Positions 38,654 to 46,462 of a stretch of 64,000 nt of DNA are shown here, one piece after another. Every line of letters begins with the position of its first letter. Within the stretch, counting starts at the first letter, position 1. The stretch is from Williamsia sp. 1135 (GTDB lineage Bacteria > Actinomycetota > Actinomycetes > Mycobacteriales > Mycobacteriaceae). The DNA is taken from positions 1 through 64,000 of the forward strand of contig NZ_MJEI01000098.1 in the NCBI RefSeq assembly GCF_002095395.1, written 5' to 3'. The notes beneath the pieces are model-generated. The model was given only the letters and a program-made list of their open reading frames with translations. It did no database searches and was not told the origin of the DNA. A program made the position numbers and the translations under genes.

Positions 38654-38878
38654 GTTTTTCCTTCGTAAGTTCGGTCACCCCGAGTCGGATCGAGTATGAA
38701 GAGCAAGGTACCGGGCTGAAGGGTCCGACTTTGGTTGGCGCGCCGGACTAAACTAGACGGCTCGCCGTTGTTTGCGACTGCCAAGACGACGTGCTTGAGT
38801 CAACCCCATCAAACTGGTTGGGAGCCCTTCGTGGCGCCTCTATCTATCCGGCCGCGATGCTTCGGTAGGGTTCACCGG

Positions 38879-41260
38879 GTGAATTCGATCGCAGCTGTGA
38901 AGTCCGTGAATGCCCGTATCGCCGAGGAACTGTCTGTCGCAGAATCGCAGGTGGCGGCCGCTGTTCGACTACTCGACGAGGGGTCGACGGTGCCGTTCAT
39001 CGCGCGGTATCGCAAGGAGGTCACCGGCAGCCTCGATGACGCTCAGCTGCGGTTGCTCGACGAGCGCCTTCGCTATCTGCGCGAACTCGACGAGCGTCGC
39101 ACTGCGGTCCTGGCGTCCATCGAGGAGCAGGGCAAGCTCACCGATGAGCTGAAGGCCGCGCTGAACGCTGCGGAGACCAAGTCGCGGGTCGAGGACATCT
39201 ACCTGCCGTACAAGCCCAAGCGCCGGACCAAGGCACAGATCGCCCGGGAGAACGGTCTCGAGCCGCTCGCGGACCGGCTCCTCGCCGACCCGTCGCTGGT
39301 TCCCGACGAGGTGGCAGCCGAATACGTCGCCGGCGAGGTCCCGGATGTGGACAAGGCACTCGAGGGTGCGCGCCACATCCTGATCGAGCGGGTGTCGGAA
39401 GATGCCGAGCTGGTCGGTGCCGTCCGCGAGAAGTTCTGGGCCGAGGGTGCCTTGCGAACCCAACCGCGCACCGAAGAGGTCGGGAAAAGTGCTGCCGCGC
39501 AAAAGTTCCGTGACTACTTCGACTTCTCCGAACCGCTGGAGAAGATGCCATCCCATCGCGTTCTTGCCGTGATGCGCGGCGAGAAGGAAGAAATCCTCTC
39601 GCTGAGTCTCGACGGAGGCGAAGACGAGGCCTACCAGGCGATGGTGGCGGCGACCCTCGGTGTCGACACCACGCAGGCCGGTCCGACCACCCCCTGGCTG
39701 CTGGGCACCGCCCGGTTGGCATGGCGAGCAAAACTGATGATCACGGCAACGCTGGATGCACGTGTGCGTCTGCGCCGTCGCGCCGAAGACGACGCGGTGG
39801 CGGTGTTCGCCGAGAACCTCGGCGACCTGCTGCTGGCCGCTCCCGCTGGGGCCCGCACCACCCTCGGCCTCGACCCGGGTTTCCGCACGGGTGTGAAGGT
39901 GGCGGTGGTCGATGGCACCGGCAAGGTTCTCGACACCGCGGTGATCTACCCGCATCAGCCACAGAAGCAATGGGACGCCGCACGCGCGACCCTCGGCGCT
40001 CTCGTTGCCCGCCACGGCATCGAGTTGATCGCAGTCGGGAACGGCACCGCCTCCCGAGAGACCGATGCCCTGGCGACCGAACTGATCGCCGACGTCCAGA
40101 AGTCCGGTGGCACCCTCACCAAAGCAATGGTCAGCGAGGCCGGCGCGTCGGTGTACTCGGCGTCGGAATACGCCTCGCGCGAGTTCCCGGACATGGATGT
40201 CTCGCTGCGCGGCGCGGTCTCCATCGCCCGTCGCCTCCAGGATCCCCTGGCCGAACTCGTCAAGATCGAACCGAAGTCGATCGGTGTCGGTCAGTATCAG
40301 CACGACGTGACGCCGGGCGTGCTGGCGCGCAGCCTGGACGCGGTGGTCGAAGACGCGGTGAACGCGGTCGGCGTCGACCTCAACACCGCGTCCGTCCCGT
40401 TGCTGGCCCGGGTCTCCGGGGTGACGACGACCCTGGCCGAAGCCATCGTGGCGCATCGCGACAGCACCGGACCCTTCAAGAGCCGCAAAGCCCTCCTGAA
40501 GGTTCCGCGCCTGGGACCCAAGGCATTCGAGCAGTGCGCAGGCTTCCTGCGCATCCGAGAAGGCGACGACCCGCTGGACGCCTCCGGCGTGCACCCGGAG
40601 GCCTATCCGGTGGTCCGAAAGATCCTCGACCGGTCGGGGGTGTCGCTGGCCGAACTGATCGGCAATGAGCGGACGCTGCGCACGCTGCGGCCGGCCGAGT
40701 TCGCCGACGACCGCTTCGGTGTTCCCACGGTCACCGACATCCTCGCCGAGCTGGAGAAGCCGGGCCGCGACCCGCGGCCGGCGTTTGCCACTGCCACCTT
40801 CGCCGCGGGTGTCGAGAAGGTCGCTGACCTCAAGCCCGGCATGGTGCTCGAGGGTGTGGTCACGAACGTCGCCGCTTTCGGCGCATTCGTGGATGTCGGC
40901 GTCCACCAGGACGGGCTGGTGCATGTCTCTGCCATGGCCAACAAGTTCGTGTCCGACCCACATGAGGTGGTGAAGTCAGGGCAGGTTGTCCGGGTCAAGG
41001 TGATGGAGGTCGACGTCGACCGGCAGCGAATCGGTCTGTCACTGCGACTCGATGACGAACCCGGTGCGGGTAAGCCCAAACCAGAACAGCGGTCGAACAA
41101 TTCAGGCCAGCGTCCGGGTAAACGCCCCGAAGGCCGCAACCAACCGAACCAGCGCAATCAATCCCGGCGCGACAACAACTCCGGACGCAAACCGGCCGCA
41201 GCGCCCGCTGCGAACGGCTCCCTTGCACAGGCATTGCGCGACGCCGGGTTTGGCAAGTAG
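38879..41260 (+). CDS. tex: Tex family RNA-binding transcription accessory protein
   Basis: The 793-residue protein has the Tex order. An N-terminal helical domain has STVPFIARYRKEVTGSLDD; a YqgF/RNase H-like domain has TLGLDPGFRTGVKVAVVDGTGKVLDT. The tandem HhH region has VGVDLNTASVPLLARVSGV and KVPRLGPKAFEQCAGFLRI, and the S1 domain is PGMVLEGVVTNVAAFGAFVDVGVHQDGLVH. A basic Asn/Gln/Arg-rich tail follows. I start at GTG 38879 (VNSIAAVKSVNARIAEEL), the family N-terminus; the open frame extends 144 bases upstream without conserved content. A GACTTT-N16-TAAACT promoter candidate lies about 130 bases upstream. Confidence 0.92.
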   Translation: MNSIAAVKSVNARIAEELSVAESQVAAAVRLLDEGSTVPFIARYRKEVTGSLDDAQLRLLDERLRYLRELDERRTAVLASIEEQGKLTDELKAALNAAETKSRVEDIYLPYKPKRRTKAQIARENGLEPLADRLLADPSLVPDEVAAEYVAGEVPDVDKALEGARHILIERVSEDAELVGAVREKFWAEGALRTQPRTEEVGKSAAAQKFRDYFDFSEPLEKMPSHRVLAVMRGEKEEILSLSLDGGEDEAYQAMVAATLGVDTTQAGPTTPWLLGTARLAWRAKLMITATLDARVRLRRRAEDDAVAVFAENLGDLLLAAPAGARTTLGLDPGFRTGVKVAVVDGTGKVLDTAVIYPHQPQKQWDAARATLGALVARHGIELIAVGNGTASRETDALATELIADVQKSGGTLTKAMVSEAGASVYSASEYASREFPDMDVSLRGAVSIARRLQDPLAELVKIEPKSIGVGQYQHDVTPGVLARSLDAVVEDAVNAVGVDLNTASVPLLARVSGVTTTLAEAIVAHRDSTGPFKSRKALLKVPRLGPKAFEQCAGFLRIREGDDPLDASGVHPEAYPVVRKILDRSGVSLAELIGNERTLRTLRPAEFADDRFGVPTVTDILAELEKPGRDPRPAFATATFAAGVEKVADLKPGMVLEGVVTNVAAFGAFVDVGVHQDGLVHVSAMANKFVSDPHEVVKSGQVVRVKVMEVDVDRQRIGLSLRLDDEPGAGKPKPEQRSNNSGQRPGKRPEGRNQPNQRNQSRRDNNSGRKPAAAPAANGSLAQALRDAGFGK

Positions 41261-41261
41261 C

Positions 41262-42059
41262 TCACATGTCAAGCGCGTCACCGGGTGCGATCTCGGTGGC
41301 GCGCACTCCGGCCCGGCCGGCGAGAGTGACGAACTCCCCGCCGGGGCCGAAGAATCGATCGGGCTTGATCAGGCCGAGCCCTATCGGCCATAGCGTTCCG
41401 AAATGAATCGGAACCACGTGGCGCGCGGACACCTCCTGCGCTGCACGCACAGCACGCGCCGGATCCATATGTCCGACACCGAGAGTGGGGCCCCAGCCGC
41501 CCACAGGTAGCAGCGCGAGGTCGATGCCGGAAACCCAGTCGCCCAAAGCGGGGTACAGGTCGGTGTCGCCGGCGAAGTAGGTGCGCCGATCACCGGTGAT
41601 CACGTAGCCCAAGGCGGAGGTGGTGGCGGGGCCGCGACGCCACCGCCGACCGTCGTGGTCGGCAGGTACAGCGCGGATCGTCACATTGCCGACGGGCACC
41701 TCATCGCCCGCGCGCACCTCGATGAGCCGGTCGCCGACGCCACGCAGCGATGGGAGTACATCGGGTGCCCCGGCGGGGACCACGATCGGCACGTCGTGGG
41801 ACAGCAGATGCAGCGACCGTAGATGCGTGTGGTCGGCGTGCAGGTGCGAAAGCAGGACCGCGTCGGATGTGTGTACTTCTCCGCCTGAGGGGTTCGGCCC
41901 ACGCCGGCGCCGTAGATGCGCGACCCGCGAGGTGAGGACTGGGTCGGTGAGCACCACGGTTCCACGATCTCTGATCAGAACGCTCGCATGTCCGAGCCAG
42001 CGAACCGTGGGCCGCGCAGGGGTGCCGTTTGCGTCGTTGTCCCTGGGTATGGCGGCCAT
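41262..42059 (-). CDS. MBL-fold metallo-hydrolase
   Basis: The 265-residue protein has the metallo-beta-lactamase fold in the UlaG/RomA-like form. It shows TVRWLGHASVLI, the metal motif LLSHLHADHTHLRSL (HxHxDH), YFAGDTDLYPAL (bridging Asp) and VVPIHFGTLWP. ATG 42059 is the first start in frame after a long non-coding reading. Relatives include N-acyl-phosphatidylethanolamine phospholipase D-like and L-ascorbate-6-phosphate lactonase-like enzymes; the substrate is unknown. The stop lies one base after tex, convergent with it, and the start is divergent from the membrane phosphatase. Confidence 0.85.
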   Translation of the reverse strand: MAAIPRDNDANGTPARPTVRWLGHASVLIRDRGTVVLTDPVLTSRVAHLRRRRGPNPSGGEVHTSDAVLLSHLHADHTHLRSLHLLSHDVPIVVPAGAPDVLPSLRGVGDRLIEVRAGDEVPVGNVTIRAVPADHDGRRWRRGPATTSALGYVITGDRRTYFAGDTDLYPALGDWVSGIDLALLPVGGWGPTLGVGHMDPARAVRAAQEVSARHVVPIHFGTLWPIGLGLIKPDRFFGPGGEFVTLAGRAGVRATEIAPGDALDM

Positions 42060-42096
42060 GGGCACTACGATTCCAGAGATCAGCGAAAGGGGTGCG

Positions 42097-44070
42097 ATGC
42101 GCACCACAACCAAAGTCATTCGGTTGTTCATCGAGTTCGTGGTGTTGTGGCTCTCGTCCGCTGTGGCGATCCTCGTGCTCGATACCGTGTTCGACGGGAT
42201 CTCTCTCGACTCGATCAACATCGGTATCCCGAGTCTGTCGACCCTGCCGTCCGCGCTGGTGGTCGCTCTGGTCTTCGGTGTACTCAGCGCGGTGTTGTGG
42301 CCGGTGATCGTGCGGCTGATGTCATGGGTGGGTCCGGCGGTGCTCTTCTTGCTGGTCTTCTTCGCCAGCGGCGCGATCATGTGGTTGACGCTGCACATCA
42401 TCCCGATGGCGTCGGTCGACAAATCCTGGGACGCCGTGGTGATGGCGGCGCTGCTGTCGCTGTTCAGTTCCTTTGTCGGAGGCGCGGTCGCGTCGCGATC
42501 CGACACCTCCTACCGCCTGATGCAGGTACGCAGGCAACGACTCCGATTCCGTCGCAATCCCGGTGGTTCGGCGGCAACACCCGGACTACTGTGTATCCAG
42601 ATCGATGGCTTGGGCCACGATGTGTTGCGGCGCGCGATCGCCGATGGTGTCACCCCCGGTCTCGCGGCGATGGTCCGCAACACGCACTCGTTGATTCCGT
42701 GGCATACCGACTGGAGTAGCCAGACAGGTGCCAGCCAGCTCGGCATCCTGCATGGTTCGAACCACAACGTGCCCGCATTTCGGTGGTACGACAAGACATC
42801 CGGGAAGATCGCGGTCTTCAGCAACCCGCGCGCCAACGAGGATCGAGAAATCGAACGCGCCGAGATCCCCGGACTTTTGTCCGCCGATGGCGCGAGTCGG
42901 GGCAATCTGTTCACCGGTGGCGCCGAGGACAATGTGCTCGTCGTGAGCCGGATGCGTGGCGCGCGGCTCGGCGGCGGTGCGGGGTACTCGTCCTACTTTG
43001 CCGATCCATCGAGCACGTTGCGCACCCTGATCCGGATGATCGCCGAAGTGCAGCGGGAACTGAGGCAGGCATGGCGCCAGCGCCGCGCCGACGTCCGGCC
43101 GAGGGTGCCCCGCGGCGGTTCCTACCCGCTGGTACGGGCATTCGCGAATGTGCTGGCAACCGACGTCACGGCGGCGGCGGTCGTCCGCGACCTCATCCAG
43201 GGCCGGAGCATCATCTACGTCGACCTGATCGGCTACGACGAGGTCTCGCATCACTCCGGGATCTCCCGACCGGAAACGCTGTCGGTGCTGACCAAGATCG
43301 ATGAGGTCATCGCGATGCTGCTGAAGGTGATCGAACAGGCCGACCGTTCGTACCGCGTCGTGGTGCTGTCCGATCACGGTCAAAGTCAGGGTGCGACGTT
43401 TCTGCAGCGGTATGGCGAAAGTCTCGAGCAACTTGTCTTGCGGTTGTGCGGTACCGAGGAGCTCGCGCCGGTCACGGACTCCCGACCGGGGGCCGAAGGG
43501 ATCGAGTACGCGGCAGCAAGCGTGCGCCCGCCGAAGGCGGGCGAGGAGCCGGCCACACCTGAGGGAGTTCCGATCGTCCTGGGATCGGGAAACCTGGGCT
43601 TGATCAGCTTTCCACGCATACCGCACCGCGCCACCGTCGAGACGGTTGCTGCCGAATACCCCGGTCTGGTGGAGGCCTTGCGGGTCCATCCCGGCATCGG
43701 ATTCGTGTTACTCGCTCGGTCGACGGGTGGGTCGGTGGTTCTCGGTGCCGATGGTTCTGTAGACGTCGACACCGGTGCGGTCGAGGGTGTCGACCCACTC
43801 GCATCCTTCGGATCCGATGCTCTCGAAAAGATTCGCAGGACAGACTCATTCGACAATGTCGCCGATATCATGGTCGGCGGTGCCTACTGGCCGGAGACGG
43901 ACGAGGTGGCTGCGTTCGAAGAGCAGGTCGGGTCGCACGGCGGTATGGGTGGACCCCAGAGCACGCCATTTCTGCTCTACCCTGACGATGTACCCGCGCC
44001 ACCGAATCGCGTGTACGGGGCGGAACAGGTGCACGCAGTGCTCGCCGGATGGCGGGATCGCGACGACTAG
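42097..44070 (+). CDS. Membrane protein with holin-like TM domain and alkaline-phosphatase-fold domain
   Basis: The 657-residue protein has four N-terminal membrane helices (residues about 5-135: FIEFVVLWLSSAVAILVLD, ALVVALVFGVLSAVLWPVIV, AVLFLLVFFASGAIMWLTL, AVVMAALLSLFSSFVGGAVA) of the phage-holin-like type. A phosphodiesterase/alkaline-phosphatase superfamily domain follows, with CIQIDGLGHDVL (metal Asp), YVDLIGYDEVSHHSG and VVVLSDHGQSQGATF. The catalytic Thr/Ser region is TDWSSQTGASQLGILHG. It likely cleaves a phosphodiester or nucleotide in or near the membrane. The holin label is structural only. AAAGGGG precedes ATG 42097. It is followed nine bases on by the EEP gene, so the two are one operon. 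Confidence 0.82.
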   Translation: MRTTTKVIRLFIEFVVLWLSSAVAILVLDTVFDGISLDSINIGIPSLSTLPSALVVALVFGVLSAVLWPVIVRLMSWVGPAVLFLLVFFASGAIMWLTLHIIPMASVDKSWDAVVMAALLSLFSSFVGGAVASRSDTSYRLMQVRRQRLRFRRNPGGSAATPGLLCIQIDGLGHDVLRRAIADGVTPGLAAMVRNTHSLIPWHTDWSSQTGASQLGILHGSNHNVPAFRWYDKTSGKIAVFSNPRANEDREIERAEIPGLLSADGASRGNLFTGGAEDNVLVVSRMRGARLGGGAGYSSYFADPSSTLRTLIRMIAEVQRELRQAWRQRRADVRPRVPRGGSYPLVRAFANVLATDVTAAAVVRDLIQGRSIIYVDLIGYDEVSHHSGISRPETLSVLTKIDEVIAMLLKVIEQADRSYRVVVLSDHGQSQGATFLQRYGESLEQLVLRLCGTEELAPVTDSRPGAEGIEYAAASVRPPKAGEEPATPEGVPIVLGSGNLGLISFPRIPHRATVETVAAEYPGLVEALRVHPGIGFVLLARSTGGSVVLGADGSVDVDTGAVEGVDPLASFGSDALEKIRRTDSFDNVADIMVGGAYWPETDEVAAFEEQVGSHGGMGGPQSTPFLLYPDDVPAPPNRVYGAEQVHAVLAGWRDRDD

Positions 44071-44079
44071 GAGCAATCG

Positions 44080-45231
44080 ATGGGAATGTCGGTCGACAGC
44101 AACGTCCACACGGTCTCGCGTGCGCCCATTGCCAACGGGCCGCGACTGCCTGCGTTGGACGCGCCGACTCATCAGCCCGCGGGAATCGATCAGGTGGGCA
44201 CGCTCGTGCGAACCTACGCAGCGCCCGTTGCAGCCGGCACCGCGCTGGGCGCTGTCGTCGGTGGCCTCACCCGCGTCGGCGAGGGATCAGGTGCCCTGGT
44301 GGGTGCGGCCGCAGGTCTGGCAGGCGGCTACTTGCGAGGTCTCACCGGGGCCGGCACTGTCGTGCCGACGTCCACGGTGTCACGACCGGTGGCCGATGAG
44401 CGGTTGCGCGTCATGGAGTTCAACGTCCACGGCGGTATGGGTGGCCCAGGCAAATTCTTTGCCACGCCAGCGACTTTGGCGCATCTCGCCAACACGATCA
44501 AGCAGCAGAATCCGGACATCGTGCTGCTCCAGGAGCTCGACCATTTCGCCACGCGGTCGAACTACACAGACACTCTCCGTCAACTCGCGAAACGTCTGCA
44601 CGCAGACGGTGCCGTGATGTCTCCGGCGATCGACAAGGGCACCGGACGTCGCGAGGGGACCGGTATCTTGACGTTCAACGGGAACCTGATCACCGACGCA
44701 CGAAGTCTGCGAATCGGTGACGCGCTCGGTGACGACTCGGCCCGGCGACTGCGGGCAACCATCGATGCGTGGGCTGGCGTGGTCACGTCCAAACTCGGCC
44801 ACAGCAAACTGCCCTTCGGTGGTGTCACCGAGTACCAGCCTCGGGTCGCTACCGACGTGATGATCCGCACCGCGGGCCACAACTCGATCAGGGTGTTGTC
44901 GGGACATTTCAGTCCACCGCATCACGGCATCGACGAGCCGCGTCGCCAAGTGGACCCGATCGTCGCGACCCTGGAGACGTGGATGGGCCCGACGATCTTC
45001 GGTGCCGACTTCAACGTGCGCGACGGTTCAGCCGAATTCGTCAGAGAGCGCGAGGTTTTCGCTGCAGCTGGACTGACCGAGGCGACCGCGGGGGCGCCAC
45101 CGAACAGCGATCGGGTGTACGTCTCCGACCACTTCGCCGCCGAGAATCCTCAGAAGCTCGATACTCCCAAAGGCGCGGTCCCGGCCAGTGACCACTCGCC
45201 GGTCGTCGTCGACCTCGCACTTCGCCTCTGA
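44080..45231 (+). CDS. Endonuclease/exonuclease/phosphatase (EEP) family protein
   Basis: The 383-residue protein has an N-terminal part with a Gly/Ala-rich, glycine-zipper-like segment (AAPVAAGTALGAVVGGLTRVG, GALVGAAAGLAGGYLRG, residues about 45-85) that may insert into a membrane. Then comes a DNase I-like EEP domain: LRVMEFNVHGGMGGPG, IVLLQELDHFA (catalytic Glu), IFGADFNVRDGS and AVPASDHSPVVVDLAL (terminal Asp-His). AGGAG stands before ATG 44080. It is cotranscribed with the phosphodiesterase-like membrane protein; both are phosphoester hydrolases, but the substrate is not evident. Confidence 0.82.
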   Translation: MGMSVDSNVHTVSRAPIANGPRLPALDAPTHQPAGIDQVGTLVRTYAAPVAAGTALGAVVGGLTRVGEGSGALVGAAAGLAGGYLRGLTGAGTVVPTSTVSRPVADERLRVMEFNVHGGMGGPGKFFATPATLAHLANTIKQQNPDIVLLQELDHFATRSNYTDTLRQLAKRLHADGAVMSPAIDKGTGRREGTGILTFNGNLITDARSLRIGDALGDDSARRLRATIDAWAGVVTSKLGHSKLPFGGVTEYQPRVATDVMIRTAGHNSIRVLSGHFSPPHHGIDEPRRQVDPIVATLETWMGPTIFGADFNVRDGSAEFVREREVFAAAGLTEATAGAPPNSDRVYVSDHFAAENPQKLDTPKGAVPASDHSPVVVDLALRL

Positions 45232-45399
45232 CCCGTCCCTCACAGCTGGGCGCCGACGTCGGAACCTGCAGGTCGTGCCCTTCCACGGCGCCGGACGACA
45301 GCTAACAGCCCCGAAGCTGCTCTGGAGGCCGTCGCGAACGGCCCACGGCCTGACAGAGCAACCCCAGCCTGAAACTCCACGATCGCGGAGGGACGTGCG

Positions 45400-45442
45400 C
45401 GTCATCCGGGCCCGGCGCGAGCGTAGCCGGACCCGGACGACG
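45400..45442. terminator. Bidirectional terminator hairpin
   Basis: CGTCATCCGGGCCCGGC (45400-45416) pairs with GCCGGACCCGGACGACG (45426-45442) with two non-Watson-Crick positions. It lies between convergent genes ending at 45231 and 45447. The rest of the gap (45232-45399) shows nothing recognisable. Confidence 0.6.
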
Positions 45443-45446
45443 TGGG

Positions 45447-46268
45447 TCACTTCTTGATGAACTCGAGGATGTCTTTGTCGAGTTCTTGCTGGTACGCGCC
45501 GAAGATGCCATGGGGCGCTCCGGAATAGACCTTGAGAGTGCCGTCCTTGACGAGGTCGATCGACTTCTTCGCCGCCGCGTCGATCGGAACGATCTGGTCG
45601 TCGTCGCCGTGAGCGATGAAGATCGGAACGTCGAGCGCTTTGAGGTCTTCGGTGAAGTCGGTCTCGGAGAACGCCTTCACACAGTCGTAGGCCGCCGCCA
45701 AGTTGACGAGCATGCCCTGACGCCAGAAGTCGTCCTTCGCGCCCTGCGAGACCTGTGATCCTTCGCGGTTGGCACCGAAGAACGGCTCCGTCAGGTCTTG
45801 GTAGAACTGCGAGCGGTCGCCGAGCACACCCGCCCTGATGCCGTCGAAGGCTTCGATCGGGGTGCCTTCGGGGTTGGTCTCCGACTTCACCATCACCGGT
45901 GGCACTGCGCCGGCGGTGATGACTTTGACGACACGGCCCTTGCCGTACTGCGCCGCATACCGCACGACCTCGCCGCCTCCGGTCGAGTGTCCGATCACCA
46001 CAAGGTCTTTCAAATCCAGTGCCTCGACCAATTCGGACAGATCTTTGGCGTAAGTGTCCATGTTGTTGCCGTCGTACGTCTTCGACGAGCGGCCGTGTCC
46101 GCGGCGATCGTGGGCGATTGCCCGGTAGCCTGCGTCGGCGAGGATCTTGAGTTCGGTCTGCCAGGCGTCGGACGACAGTGGCCAGCCGTGGCTCAGAAGG
46201 ACGGGCTGTCCTGAACCCTGCTCGGTGTAGTAGATCTCTGTTCCGTCAGAAGTAGTGATGTAAGGCAT
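45447..46268 (-). CDS. Alpha/beta hydrolase, non-heme haloperoxidase-like
   Basis: The 273-residue protein has the oxyanion-hole segment LLSHGWPLSSDAW, HDRRGHGRSS and the nucleophile elbow VVIGHSTGGGEVVRY (Ser). The acid region is FIAHGDDDQIVPI and the catalytic His is in GAPHGIFGAY. This wording is that of cofactor-free chloroperoxidase/esterase proteins. ATG 46268 has AGGTGA eight bases upstream. There is no signal peptide. The in vivo reaction is probably esterase or perhydrolase; substrate unknown. Confidence 0.85.
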   Translation of the reverse strand: MPYITTSDGTEIYYTEQGSGQPVLLSHGWPLSSDAWQTELKILADAGYRAIAHDRRGHGRSSKTYDGNNMDTYAKDLSELVEALDLKDLVVIGHSTGGGEVVRYAAQYGKGRVVKVITAGAVPPVMVKSETNPEGTPIEAFDGIRAGVLGDRSQFYQDLTEPFFGANREGSQVSQGAKDDFWRQGMLVNLAAAYDCVKAFSETDFTEDLKALDVPIFIAHGDDDQIVPIDAAAKKSIDLVKDGTLKVYSGAPHGIFGAYQQELDKDILEFIKK

Positions 46269-46416
46269 TCTGCAGTTCACCTCAGCGCATATCGGTGGTG
46301 TTCGGATGACCCTTCGAAACTACTGCTCGCACCCGACTTCAAGGTAGGTACAACCGTAGGCAAAACTCTCGACAATTGTCGGAAATCATTCGAACCCGGA
46401 ACGGCGCCACACGCCG

Positions 46417-46449
46417 AGATCCCCGGCTCGGAACCCGAGCCGGGGATCT
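46417..46449 (-). terminator. Terminator of the ClpC-like gene
   Basis: A perfect 15-bp stem (46417-46431 with 46435-46449) closed by a three-base loop lies 13 bases beyond the ClpC-like stop, read on the - strand. Confidence 0.8.
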
Positions 46450-46462
46450 GGAGTGCATCTCG

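Noticed and set aside
37130-38878. Retron (msr-msd RNA with RT)
   Set aside because: No inverted-repeat msr/msd structure lies upstream of the RT, and the RT carries a long helical C-terminus instead of the retron layout.
38654-38878. Small gene or ncRNA between the RT gene and tex
   Set aside because: Only weak promoter-like elements are visible; no stable RNA fold or coding frame stands out by eye.
38969-40963. 664-codon - strand frame opposite tex
   Set aside because: It mirrors the tex coding sequence; no domain and no ribosome site.
42097-42500. Phage holin indicating a prophage
   Set aside because: The holin-like helices are the membrane anchor of a phosphodiesterase-like protein; no other phage gene is near.
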